From an uncultured Clostridia bacterium (GTDB lineage: Bacteria; Bacillota; Clostridia; Peptostreptococcales; Anaerovoracaceae): 37,470 nt of DNA. The stretch spans positions 1 through 37,470 of the forward strand of contig CALXBQ010000010.1 of NCBI GenBank assembly GCA_944386595.1, written 5' to 3'. The notes under the pieces were generated by a model. That model made no database searches, was not told where the DNA came from, and worked only from the letters and a program-made list of their open reading frames with translations. The translations under genes were made by a program, and so were the position numbers. Below are positions 22,997 to 31,509 of the stretch, one piece after another (within the stretch, counting starts at the first letter, position 1; each line of letters opens with the position of its first letter).

Positions 22997-24406
22997 GGAG
23001 AAACGTTAGAAAAGAAAAAGAAAGGCTTTCAGATGCCTCACGTTTTCGTGATAATGTTCATTATCATGATCCTGGTAACTATACTTTCCTATATAGTGCC
23101 TAACGGACAGTTTGCCACCGATGAATCGGGCGCAATCAATCCGGACCAGTTCTCTTACATCGAGAACGATGACCCTATCAGTTTTCAGGACTTCTTCTCA
23201 GCTCTTTACAACGGCTTTGTAAACGGTGCAACCATCATGGGTTCCCTGCTTCTCTGCTCTGGAAGCCTTGGTATTCTTAACCACACCGGAGCTCTTGCAC
23301 AGGGAATCACAAAGCTTTCAGAAGTAACCAAGGGAAAGAACATCATCGCTATTATAATATTCTATCTGTACTTTGCAGGAATGAACATCCTCGGCGCAGG
23401 CGAAGGTGTATATCCGTTCTTCCCTATCGTAACTTCACTGGTAATGGCTCTGGGATATGACAGACTGGTAGCAGGCGGAACCATCATGTTCGCAGCAACA
23501 GCAGGTTTTGCATGCGGCATGGTAAACATGTTCACCACCGGTATTTCTCAGGAAATGGTAGGACTTCCTATCTTCTCCGGTATCGGATACAGATTCGTCG
23601 TATTCCTCGTACTTGCAACTATCGGATTCGTAGGCCTCATGCTCTACATCCGCAGAATAAAGAAGGACCCTTCAAAGAGCTACGTTGCAGAAGAGTATCA
23701 GGCTCAGCTTGCAGAGCTTAAGAGAAAGGAAGAGTCAGGGGAAGCAGGAGATAAAGCCAAGTTCACATGGAAAGAATCTCTCGCTCTTGCCCTCTTCGTA
23801 ATTCTCTGCATATGGCTTGCTTACGGATGTCTGGAACTCGGATTCGGTCTTGCACAGTTCGCAGCTTACTACGTAGTATACGCCATAGCGATTTCGATTA
23901 TATACCAGATTAACCCTAATCAGTTCTGCCAGGTATTCGTACAGGGCGCATCCCAGGTACTGACTGCGGCATTTGCTATCGGTCTTGCTCAGTCCGTAAT
24001 GGTTCTCCTGAAACAGGGAAAGATTATGGATACCGTAGTATATGCACTGGGTAACTCACTGGAAGGAAAGAGCCCGCTCATCACGCTGCTCATCCTGTTC
24101 CTGTTCGTAACCGCATTCAACTTCTTCGTAGTATCCGGTTCCGGAAAGGCTCTCATGATGATGCCTATCATGAGCCCTCTCGGAAAGATGCTGGGAATAA
24201 ATCAGCAGGTTATGGTACTTACCTACCAGCTGGGCGACGGAATCACCAACATGTTCTGGCCAGGCGGCGGACTTATCACATGTTCCCTCTGCGGACTGAA
24301 CTACGGTGACTGGCTGAAGATGTCCTGGAAGATCTTCGGAACCATGATCGTTTCAGCATACATCCTCATAGCTATTGCAAACGCAATCAACTATGGTCCA
24401 TTCTAA
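22994..24406 (+). CDS. YfcC family transporter
   Basis: The 470-residue integral membrane protein has about 11-12 transmembrane segments. It carries hallmarks of the YfcC family (AbgT/C4-dicarboxylate-like ion transporters): a basic N-terminus KKKKGFQMPHVFVI, LSYIVPNGQF, GAGEGVYPFFPI, and FFVVSGSGKALMMMPIMSP near residue 375 with WPGGGLITC near 437. Characterised relatives move amino acids, peptides or carboxylates with H+ or Na+. It faces the M20/amidohydrolase operon and has a sigma-54 promoter, so it probably imports their substrate. A perfect terminator follows. Confidence 0.9.
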   Translation: MGETLEKKKKGFQMPHVFVIMFIIMILVTILSYIVPNGQFATDESGAINPDQFSYIENDDPISFQDFFSALYNGFVNGATIMGSLLLCSGSLGILNHTGALAQGITKLSEVTKGKNIIAIIIFYLYFAGMNILGAGEGVYPFFPIVTSLVMALGYDRLVAGGTIMFAATAGFACGMVNMFTTGISQEMVGLPIFSGIGYRFVVFLVLATIGFVGLMLYIRRIKKDPSKSYVAEEYQAQLAELKRKEESGEAGDKAKFTWKESLALALFVILCIWLAYGCLELGFGLAQFAAYYVVYAIAISIIYQINPNQFCQVFVQGASQVLTAAFAIGLAQSVMVLLKQGKIMDTVVYALGNSLEGKSPLITLLILFLFVTAFNFFVVSGSGKALMMMPIMSPLGKMLGINQQVMVLTYQLGDGITNMFWPGGGLITCSLCGLNYGDWLKMSWKIFGTMIVSAYILIAIANAINYGPF

Positions 24407-24441
24407 TAGCCTTAAAGCTAAATAAATATTATCCTTCTACC

Positions 24442-24475
24442 TTTCGACTCCCGGGAGTTTCCCGGGAGTCGAAAA
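24442..24475. terminator. Perfect bidirectional terminator
   Basis: TTTCGACTCCCGGGA (24442-24456) and its exact complement (24460-24474) form a 15-bp stem with a 3-nt loop, flanked by T- and A-runs. It serves the transporter and the opposing flavoprotein gene ending at 24478. Confidence 0.9.
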
Positions 24476-24477
24476 TT

Positions 24478-25557
24478 TTATGCGCCAATTATTCTCTCTG
24501 CAAAGTCTGCAACCTGCTCTTCTATGCCCGGAATAGTTTCGGCTTCACCGGGGTTGTTGGCCGTAGCCATAAGGGTGAATCTCGGCGGAAGGATGAGATT
24601 CTTGTTCATGTTTATGGCTCCGATTATCTGCTGGGCCACCAGATCTCCTCCGCTGTATCCGGATACGATAACGGCGTATATTTTCTTGTGGCTGAAATCC
24701 TTCGCCCTGAACAGTGCCGTGAGCCTGTTAATAAAAGCCATGATGTTGGCACTTACCGAATCGTTGTAATTAGGGCAGATAAGTACCAGCACATCGCTTT
24801 TTAATATAGCGGGGTACACCTTTTCCACCATGACTCCGCCGTAGAAGCAGTCGCCTCTTTCTCCGAAGTGAAGGCAGTCTTCGTATTTGCAGCCCCTGCA
24901 GTCCCACAGCTGGCCGTTTCTTATGGATATGAGTTCCGTATCAGATTTGTCCCGGATTAGGGATTCCGTCATATTCCAGAGCGCCAGGCTGTTGGATGTT
25001 TTCATATTGCTGGCGTGAATGGCAAGAATTGAAGGATGGCTGGATTTAGGAAATTTGAAATTGCAGACTTTGTCTATAAGCAGGCGGCAGCTTTTGCCGT
25101 AGGCCTCCATAAGGCTCACGTTCCACACACCGGCTATGGTCTTAAAATTCTTCAGGCTTCCTGTAGCCTCCACAAGAGGTTTTCCGGGGAAAGTTCCGCC
25201 GGCAGCATTTATGGTAAAAGCCAGTCTCCTTCCCAGATCTTTAGTGAAGAAATCTTCCTTTCCATCGATGATGAGTCCCCATACGGAACCTTTCAGCATG
25301 TCAGATCTGCGGTGCTGCCAGATGAAATCTATGAGCTTAAGGGCCGGAAAGCTTACGCCTCCTTCACCTATGTCTGCGGCCAGGATTACAGATGAACCTG
25401 CGAGATCTCCGTTTTCGGCAGCTCTCATGAATTCATCGCATCCCCGGAGCAGAGAAAAGCCGGAACCGCCGTATTCAGCTAAGATAGGTTCCAGCACACT
25501 TCGGATTCTGGAATCCTTGTCACTGTCTGAAATAAAATCCGCTACATATCTTTTCAT
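24478..25557 (-). CDS. Double flavodoxin-fold protein with Cys cluster
   Basis: The 359-residue protein has two flavodoxin-like halves. The C-terminal half (about 180-359) has an NADPH-dependent FMN reductase pattern (DVLVLICPNYNDSVSA, YAVIVSGYSGG). The N-terminal half (1-170) repeats the layout with SVWGLIIDGKED and TINAAGGTFPGKPL. Between or at the start of the second half lies C-x2-C-x4-C-x8-C (DCRGCKYEDC then GDC), like the cluster site of iron-sulfur flavoproteins. The first half lacks the typical FMN loop and may be structural. It is third in an operon with the LDH-like and the 1606-aa proteins. GGAGGAATT precedes the ATG. Its role is unknown; redox is likely. Confidence 0.75.
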   Translation of the reverse strand: MKRYVADFISDSDKDSRIRSVLEPILAEYGGSGFSLLRGCDEFMRAAENGDLAGSSVILAADIGEGGVSFPALKLIDFIWQHRRSDMLKGSVWGLIIDGKEDFFTKDLGRRLAFTINAAGGTFPGKPLVEATGSLKNFKTIAGVWNVSLMEAYGKSCRLLIDKVCNFKFPKSSHPSILAIHASNMKTSNSLALWNMTESLIRDKSDTELISIRNGQLWDCRGCKYEDCLHFGERGDCFYGGVMVEKVYPAILKSDVLVLICPNYNDSVSANIMAFINRLTALFRAKDFSHKKIYAVIVSGYSGGDLVAQQIIGAINMNKNLILPPRFTLMATANNPGEAETIPGIEEQVADFAERIIGA

Positions 25558-25605
25558 GACAATTCCTCCAATACAGATTAAAACAGAAAGGGAAACATAA
25601 CAAAA

Positions 25606-26568
25606 TCAGTTTATAAGACAGAGATTCCTGTACGCTTTTAATACGCGAGCGTACAGTTTTTCCGGCAGAGGCAGGTTCTCGATTTCAACGGCGTCTTTTC
25701 TTATGCGGTTTTTGATTCCAAGGAAAGCTCCTTCCGGCCCTTTTCCCAGGTAGACAGAGCTGTAGTTCCAGTCACCGGTGAGAGTGAGGAGAAGGGATAT
25801 GGCTCCGGAAGAAAGGGCGGGAGCGATGTAAGGCTTAAAACCCAGCTCCCTCACCTCAAGGTTTGCCTTTACGGTAAGATCCGTAAGACGGCGTGAAAGG
25901 CTGTCATCGTAATTAACGACGCTGTCGGCTATGACGAGATCCTGCCCGTGAGGTCCGTAGGCTCGTCCTTCTGAAAGGTACATGGAAAAATCGGGGTCTT
26001 TCCGGGCAAAATATTCCGCCCGTTTGTTCATGACGCCCAGACCGTAGCCTCTCACCTGAGCGGGAGAAAGTCCGGACGTTAAAAGAAATTCCTTGCAGAG
26101 AGGATCCACAGGGTCTGAAACTACGGCGAATATCCCTTTGAAATTTGCAGCTTTTGCCAGACGGCCGTAGTGAGCGACGATTTCACGGTTGGCCTGAAAC
26201 TGAGCCATACGCACATCGCCTGAAGCGCCGATGGGAGGGACGGCTTTGCTGGCGCAGAATACGAGCATGTCGCAGTCGAAAAGGTCGGCTTCTTCTATAC
26301 CGTTTACGTCAGGGACGGTGCGGGAGCCGAAGGGCCAGCCCACCTGGCCCATTTCCATTTCATAGCGTCTTATAACGTCTTTGTTCGTGTCGAAGATTCC
26401 AATGTTATCTATGACGTCTTCGCCGAGAAGGCAAAGCCCTGTGAGGAGAGTCGCTCCTACATCACCCAGGGCCACCAGGTTTATGTTTTTTTTCTTCTCG
26501 CCTGTAATGTCCCGCGGAAGAATCAGAGGTTCCATGCCGGGACACATTTCGGTTATGTATCTGCTCAT
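25606..26568 (-). CDS. Lactate/malate dehydrogenase-family protein, atypical active site
   Basis: The 320-residue protein has an N-terminal Rossmann fold, VALGDVGATLLTGL (32-45), with Asp60 ending strand 2 for NAD(H). R120 and N127 lie in the DVRMAQFQANREI segment, SDPVDPL corresponds to TNPVD, and His207 is in YGPHGQD where LDH/MDH have GEHGDS. By eye alignment, the region normally reading LDSARFR is MNKRAEYF. The relay Asp and substrate-binding Arg thus look replaced while the His is kept. It may act on another substrate or be non-catalytic. It overlaps the 1606-aa gene by four bases and precedes the flavoprotein gene by 48. Confidence 0.8.
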   Translation of the reverse strand: MSRYITEMCPGMEPLILPRDITGEKKKNINLVALGDVGATLLTGLCLLGEDVIDNIGIFDTNKDVIRRYEMEMGQVGWPFGSRTVPDVNGIEEADLFDCDMLVFCASKAVPPIGASGDVRMAQFQANREIVAHYGRLAKAANFKGIFAVVSDPVDPLCKEFLLTSGLSPAQVRGYGLGVMNKRAEYFARKDPDFSMYLSEGRAYGPHGQDLVIADSVVNYDDSLSRRLTDLTVKANLEVRELGFKPYIAPALSSGAISLLLTLTGDWNYSSVYLGKGPEGAFLGIKNRIRKDAVEIENLPLPEKLYARVLKAYRNLCLIN

Positions 26569-29500
26569 TTAAACATCTTCCTTATTCGTTTAAGTTTTTC
26601 TATGTTCATCTCCACATAAGCTGAAGGAGCCGTGTTCTCATCCAGCTGAACGTGGGCGAATATGTCGGGATTCTTAGGGTCCTGAATGACCTCTCCCAGA
26701 CGCTTCAAAGTGAGTTTTCTCTCAAAGACGCTCTGATATTCTTCTTCCAGAGTTTTGAGAATGTACTCTGCGTTTTCCAGGCAAGTCATGGAGAAGTCGT
26801 AGAGATTTTCCCTTGAAATTCTGCCCAGGAATGTAGGAACCGCAAAAGGAAGCAGAAGATTCAGTGATGCAACCGCATCCAGATCCGAAACGGAAGTTCC
26901 TGCATCCTTGATGCTGTCGCCGCCTATGTAAGGATACATATCGCTTTCGTCTATCCAACACTTGAGATTAGGCAGGAAATAGGCGCTTTCCACGGCTCTG
27001 TTCTTGATAGTCATCAGATCCCTTCCTCTGCCTGTCTGGACTCCCACGACCGTGCTGACTACCTGAACGTTGTTTTTCTTCAGGATAGGGTCAATCTCGT
27101 TCATTCGGTATCCCTTGTGGACAAGGTCATCTACCAGGATTACAGGTCTGTCAAAGGACTTTATAACTTTTATCTGATTCTCTATGGTAGAGTAATAGCT
27201 GGACTCCTCTATGGTAAAACCGGTTATATCTCTGCTAAAATATTTCTCGGTGTGAAGAGACTTTGTCACGGTGTTTGGAACCGCGGAACCTTCCAGAAGT
27301 TTGCCAAAAGGAACAGCCATGTATTTCCCGTAGGATTTCTTTTCGTAAGGCACAGGGGAGACGGAATTTATTCCTGCCAGCAGGTGTATTATCTTATGAT
27401 ACATTATTCCCGCGTTATAGGATATTATAAGCTCTCCCGGATATATGCGCCTGAGAATGGAAAGAAGCCTGTCGTGAGCCGATTCCACTGCGGAAAGCAC
27501 CGCTTCGTTTTTATTCAGAGGATGCTTTATAATGGTGTCTACATTCTTGAATATGATGACCGGAGACCTGGCGTCTACGGCGAATATAGGGGCAGAATTT
27601 TCAGGAGCTATGTTGACAAAGCCCTGTTTTGCCACAACTTCCAGCGTTTCACCGCAAAGACCGGCCTCGTGGCACGGATGATATACTATATAGGTAAAGT
27701 CGTGAGCCAGCAGCTCCGAAATGAGCTCCACAAGTACCGTCTGTCCCAGATCGGTAATGGAGCTTCTGCCGGAAAAGAAGATGCCGCCGATGACCGCTAT
27801 GGAACCTGCCGCCCTGCTTCTTATATAAGCGGCGATATCCTGATCCCTGAAGACGGAGAGAAGGTCGATACTGTCTATGTAGTTTACTGCGGCTACCGCT
27901 ACGGTTTTTCCATCCATGCGGCTATCGCGTATGGCGACCATCCTGACGCCGTCTCTGCTGAAATACTCCCTGAGGACTTCCATGTCGTAGCCCGTGCTTT
28001 TAAGCTCATCTTCCATGTCGTTTAGGATTTCCGGGTATGCGGCGGAAAACCCGGTAAGCTCCATGTCGCGGGACTGGAGCACGTGTTTATATGCCGGCTC
28101 TCTCATATAGAGACTGTTCTCAAAGATATAGCTCTGTGCCACCGGATCTATAAGGTTGGATATGTCACGATCCGAGTCGATATTTTCCCTTATCCGGGTT
28201 GAGCTTATGTCCTCAAAATACTCGTCCAGTTTGAGCCTTACCACGCTGCCTCTTATAGGGTATGGCTTTTCGCCGGCAGAAGAATCTTTCCGCTCGTCGG
28301 AACTTCTTCTGAATACAATGTGATTCATGGAGTGTATGGAATCTTCTTCCGGCGGTTTTCTGTAGCACGACGAGTTTTCTATTACATCGCTTCCGGCTAC
28401 AAAGTATAGATCTCTACCCTGAAAAATGTCCCGCAGTCTCCTTAGATCTTTAGGATTGGCTATATTGACGGGAATATCGTCAGGGAATATGTACATGTCG
28501 TCTTCGTCGGATACGGACATGCTCATTATCTTCCGGCGCTGAAGCCGTGGCTGGGTCTTCTTTGACCAGCTGAATTCATCGAGAGCCAGGTAAACCTCGC
28601 AGCCCATGTCTCTTATTTCCCTCGCTATGGCTTTATGACTCAGGCTGAACGGATCAAAAGTTCCCGGGAAAAATGCTACTTTCTGTATTTCCGGAATGTC
28701 AAAAGGCCCCTCGTCAAGCTCGTAATCACAGATAAACCGGTATATGTGCTTAAGCACGGCAGCGCTGTTGTAGAAGTTAAGATCGGATTCACGGCGGTTT
28801 TCCTGTAAAACGAGTATTTTCTTTCCGCACCTGCAGAATATATCGTATTTTTCCTTTAAAGTAAGCCTTGAGGATCCGAATATGTTCACTCCTATGGCCC
28901 AGAAGGCTTCCTGACTTATGGTGTCAGTGTAGTTGGCAAAACCTTTTGCCATAAGTCCCAAAAGTTTGTTCTTTCTGGCAAGACGCCCATCATGAGGCTC
29001 TTTGTCAGGGAAGAGATCCTCGTATATACCGTAATTTTCGATTACTACGCCTAAGGTGTGAAGTACCGCCGATGCCACCTGGCTGTTGTTTGAATTCAGA
29101 AGCTTTTCCAGATCGGAAATGAGCTCATCCAGTTCCATAGGCGGAAGGTGAAGCATTATAACTCCCAGAAAATCCGGAATGTATTTGGAAAACTGGTAAT
29201 CGCCTATTTCAAGGCCTTTGCCCAGCTCTACGGCTATTTCGTTTCTCTGAGACAAAGGCATTCTGTCGATGATGGATACCAGTGCATCTCCTGCGCTGAG
29301 GCGGACCACCACCGTCTCGCTGACTTTGATAAGATTTCCCAGATGAGTAGCAACGTGAAGTACCTGCTCTTCATGGTCCTTTTCTCCGAGAGTATCCAGC
29401 ATGAGCCGGATATTTGCAACTTTTACAGGCCACGGAGTTCCTGCTTTCAGGTTATTCAGGTACATTTCCGAAAGCTCGCTGCGGCTGAGAGGACTTTCCG

Positions 29501-31385
29501 GATTGTACCCGAGGCAGCGCTTAAGCTCACGGATATAGCCTGCCTGAGAGTGTGAATCCGTGAAATGATACAGGGCACTTACTGCGGCGACTTTGATTCC
29601 GGGATTGGCATATTCAACGGCTTTTTCGGCGAAAGATGTAAACCGCGCCTTCTGCTCTTCGGAACAGTCCTCCGGCTTTATTTTCATTACAGCCTGAAGG
29701 AGAGCTTCCATATTCTGTTCCGTAAGGTCTTTGCATTCACACCAGAAGAGAAGGTCTTCTATGTAGGAACTGCGGTTTTTTGCCGGGGAATTTTCCAGTA
29801 TACCGGATACTATGCTTTTAAGGCTGTTTTCCAGCCATTTTACATGCTGACCTGTAAGCTTGTAATCGGGAAGCATGAGGCTGCGGAGAATGTTCCGCCA
29901 CAGACTTTGTCCGGTAATTTCCTTTTTTGGAGGCTCCACACCTTCCGGAAGCTCTTTTGTATATTCTTCATTAAAGTGGGCTATAATCTGGCCGATTATG
30001 GCGCCTGCCTGATTTCTTATATCGCTTTCCCTGTTGACAAGAAGCTCGGTGAGAAACCTGATGGTCATCAGCTTCTGTCTTTCGGTCATATAGGTAGAGT
30101 ATTCACCCAGGATAGAGATGTACGTTCTGAGATTTCTCCACTGTTTTTCGCTCCGTGCGGTCTCCAGCAGGCCTGCAAAATCCTCCTGATTGTAAAAGCG
30201 GTTCATGAGAGTTATGTTGTGGGCGATTGAAAGATACTTAAGCTCTTTAACGGCCTGGTTCTTGGTGAGAAGGGCATAATCCTTCGCCGGAGCAGGAGAA
30301 GGATGTTCGGGAACAGGCGCCGGCGCATCTGGGAGCTTGACATCGGCTCCCAGATTTATCATGTAATCCTCAAAATCTTTAAGCTTGTTGTAAACTCTTC
30401 TGTACCGGTGCTGTTTGGCGGCATCTACGTTATCCAGCTTATTAAGTATGATATTGAAAGCTTCATCGAGGGAATAGAAATGGACGGTTTCTCTTCCGTC
30501 GCAGTCACGGCTGCTCCTTACGCGAAAATCGGCGTATATCAGCAGAAGGGATTCTGCCGACAGATTATCAAGCTCAAGATCCCAGGTGGAATGATTAGCA
30601 GCTATGTGGCCTATGGTAGGCATGTGAAAGCGGTTAAAGCAAATATCCGTATAGTAGTAGTGAAGATAAGGCACGCGCTTTTCTTCGCTCTTCCTGCATC
30701 CGTACTTGCCGATGTCATGGCCTGCGGCGGCGCCTGAAACCAGCGCCAGATCAACTGGCACATTAAGGTCATAGAGCTGATAAGCGAGAGTCATGGCGAC
30801 GTAGTGAACTCCGGCTATGTGGCCCAGCGTGTTAAACGGTGTGAGTTCCGTACCGAGTCTCATAAACTCATAGAGATACCCGGCATCGGAAAGCCTTAGA
30901 AGCTGAAGGTATTCTTCGGTAAAACCACCCTCGGATACTTCCCTATCAGTAAGAAGAGCAAAGTCTACCGTAGGGTCAAAGGGAAGAACAGCCCGTTCAT
31001 ATCTGTGCACGGCCTTCAGGAATTGCAGCATGAAAAGCCGTCCCCCGGCAATCTGGGCGGAATTTGAAGGCCCCGAAGGGATTCTGCCCGGAAACAGCTG
31101 ATCGAGTATGTATTCGTATGCATTTCTGGCCCATCCTTCGACCGGAGCATTTCCGAAGGTGCGAAGATAAGGGTCTATGGCAGTCAAAACATTTTGCGAG
31201 ATGAACCGTCCCCTCGAATCCCTGGCCTCTTCAAGCGTCCTTACCAGGTCTTCGGCGGAAATGATGCCTATAATATTATCCATGTCCCCCGGGGACATTC
31301 CGAGCTTCTTGAGAAAAAGCTGCTCATGCATAACGTCCGTTATGATTTTATACAATTCGTGATCTTTATATGAGAAATTTTCCAT
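26565..31385 (-). CDS. Giant HD phosphohydrolase - NMNAT-like - phosphoribosyltransferase fusion
   Basis: The 1606-residue cytoplasmic protein has, in order, the following. An HD phosphohydrolase domain (about 180-300) has His189/His194, HDIGKYG (His223-Asp224), His260, His265 and Asp286. A long alpha-helical, HEAT-like region spans about 375-880. A nucleotidyltransferase domain (902-1095) has FFPGTFDPFSLSHK (His917) and ISSTRIRENI (1060-1069), the NadD signatures. A possible GNAT-like region (about 1115-1275) precedes a type I phosphoribosyltransferase domain (about 1320-1500) with the PRPP motif PVILVDDLVHKGYR (1414-1427). NadD and the HD hydrolase YqeK are adjacent genes in many Firmicutes; here such functions are fused. 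A nucleotide or NAD-like cofactor role is inferred. GGAGA lies upstream of the ATG. Confidence 0.8.
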   Translation of the reverse strand: MENFSYKDHELYKIITDVMHEQLFLKKLGMSPGDMDNIIGIISAEDLVRTLEEARDSRGRFISQNVLTAIDPYLRTFGNAPVEGWARNAYEYILDQLFPGRIPSGPSNSAQIAGGRLFMLQFLKAVHRYERAVLPFDPTVDFALLTDREVSEGGFTEEYLQLLRLSDAGYLYEFMRLGTELTPFNTLGHIAGVHYVAMTLAYQLYDLNVPVDLALVSGAAAGHDIGKYGCRKSEEKRVPYLHYYYTDICFNRFHMPTIGHIAANHSTWDLELDNLSAESLLLIYADFRVRSSRDCDGRETVHFYSLDEAFNIILNKLDNVDAAKQHRYRRVYNKLKDFEDYMINLGADVKLPDAPAPVPEHPSPAPAKDYALLTKNQAVKELKYLSIAHNITLMNRFYNQEDFAGLLETARSEKQWRNLRTYISILGEYSTYMTERQKLMTIRFLTELLVNRESDIRNQAGAIIGQIIAHFNEEYTKELPEGVEPPKKEITGQSLWRNILRSLMLPDYKLTGQHVKWLENSLKSIVSGILENSPAKNRSSYIEDLLFWCECKDLTEQNMEALLQAVMKIKPEDCSEEQKARFTSFAEKAVEYANPGIKVAAVSALYHFTDSHSQAGYIRELKRCLGYNPESPLSRSELSEMYLNNLKAGTPWPVKVANIRLMLDTLGEKDHEEQVLHVATHLGNLIKVSETVVVRLSAGDALVSIIDRMPLSQRNEIAVELGKGLEIGDYQFSKYIPDFLGVIMLHLPPMELDELISDLEKLLNSNNSQVASAVLHTLGVVIENYGIYEDLFPDKEPHDGRLARKNKLLGLMAKGFANYTDTISQEAFWAIGVNIFGSSRLTLKEKYDIFCRCGKKILVLQENRRESDLNFYNSAAVLKHIYRFICDYELDEGPFDIPEIQKVAFFPGTFDPFSLSHKAIAREIRDMGCEVYLALDEFSWSKKTQPRLQRRKIMSMSVSDEDDMYIFPDDIPVNIANPKDLRRLRDIFQGRDLYFVAGSDVIENSSCYRKPPEEDSIHSMNHIVFRRSSDERKDSSAGEKPYPIRGSVVRLKLDEYFEDISSTRIRENIDSDRDISNLIDPVAQSYIFENSLYMREPAYKHVLQSRDMELTGFSAAYPEILNDMEDELKSTGYDMEVLREYFSRDGVRMVAIRDSRMDGKTVAVAAVNYIDSIDLLSVFRDQDIAAYIRSRAAGSIAVIGGIFFSGRSSITDLGQTVLVELISELLAHDFTYIVYHPCHEAGLCGETLEVVAKQGFVNIAPENSAPIFAVDARSPVIIFKNVDTIIKHPLNKNEAVLSAVESAHDRLLSILRRIYPGELIISYNAGIMYHKIIHLLAGINSVSPVPYEKKSYGKYMAVPFGKLLEGSAVPNTVTKSLHTEKYFSRDITGFTIEESSYYSTIENQIKVIKSFDRPVILVDDLVHKGYRMNEIDPILKKNNVQVVSTVVGVQTGRGRDLMTIKNRAVESAYFLPNLKCWIDESDMYPYIGGDSIKDAGTSVSDLDAVASLNLLLPFAVPTFLGRISRENLYDFSMTCLENAEYILKTLEEEYQSVFERKLTLKRLGEVIQDPKNPDIFAHVQLDENTAPSAYVEMNIEKLKRIRKMFK

Positions 31386-31425
31386 GGTGTTTTCTCCGGT
31401 TTCTCCGATAACTTCTATAAACTAA

Positions 31426-31431
31426 AGTATA
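31426..31431 (-). promoter_or_regulatory. -10 element of the 1606-aa gene operon
   Basis: On the minus strand TATACT (31431-31426) lies about 40 bases before the ATG. A -35 at 17 bp would read TGTAAA, a poor match. The 124-bp interval contains nothing else that I recognise. Confidence 0.4.
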
Positions 31432-31509
31432 GCACAGCGCGGGGAAAATTTACAGATTCAAGTGGGGGCTAGCTATGGAATGCTCAGGCAAAGTGGTACC
31501 GGTAGCCTC

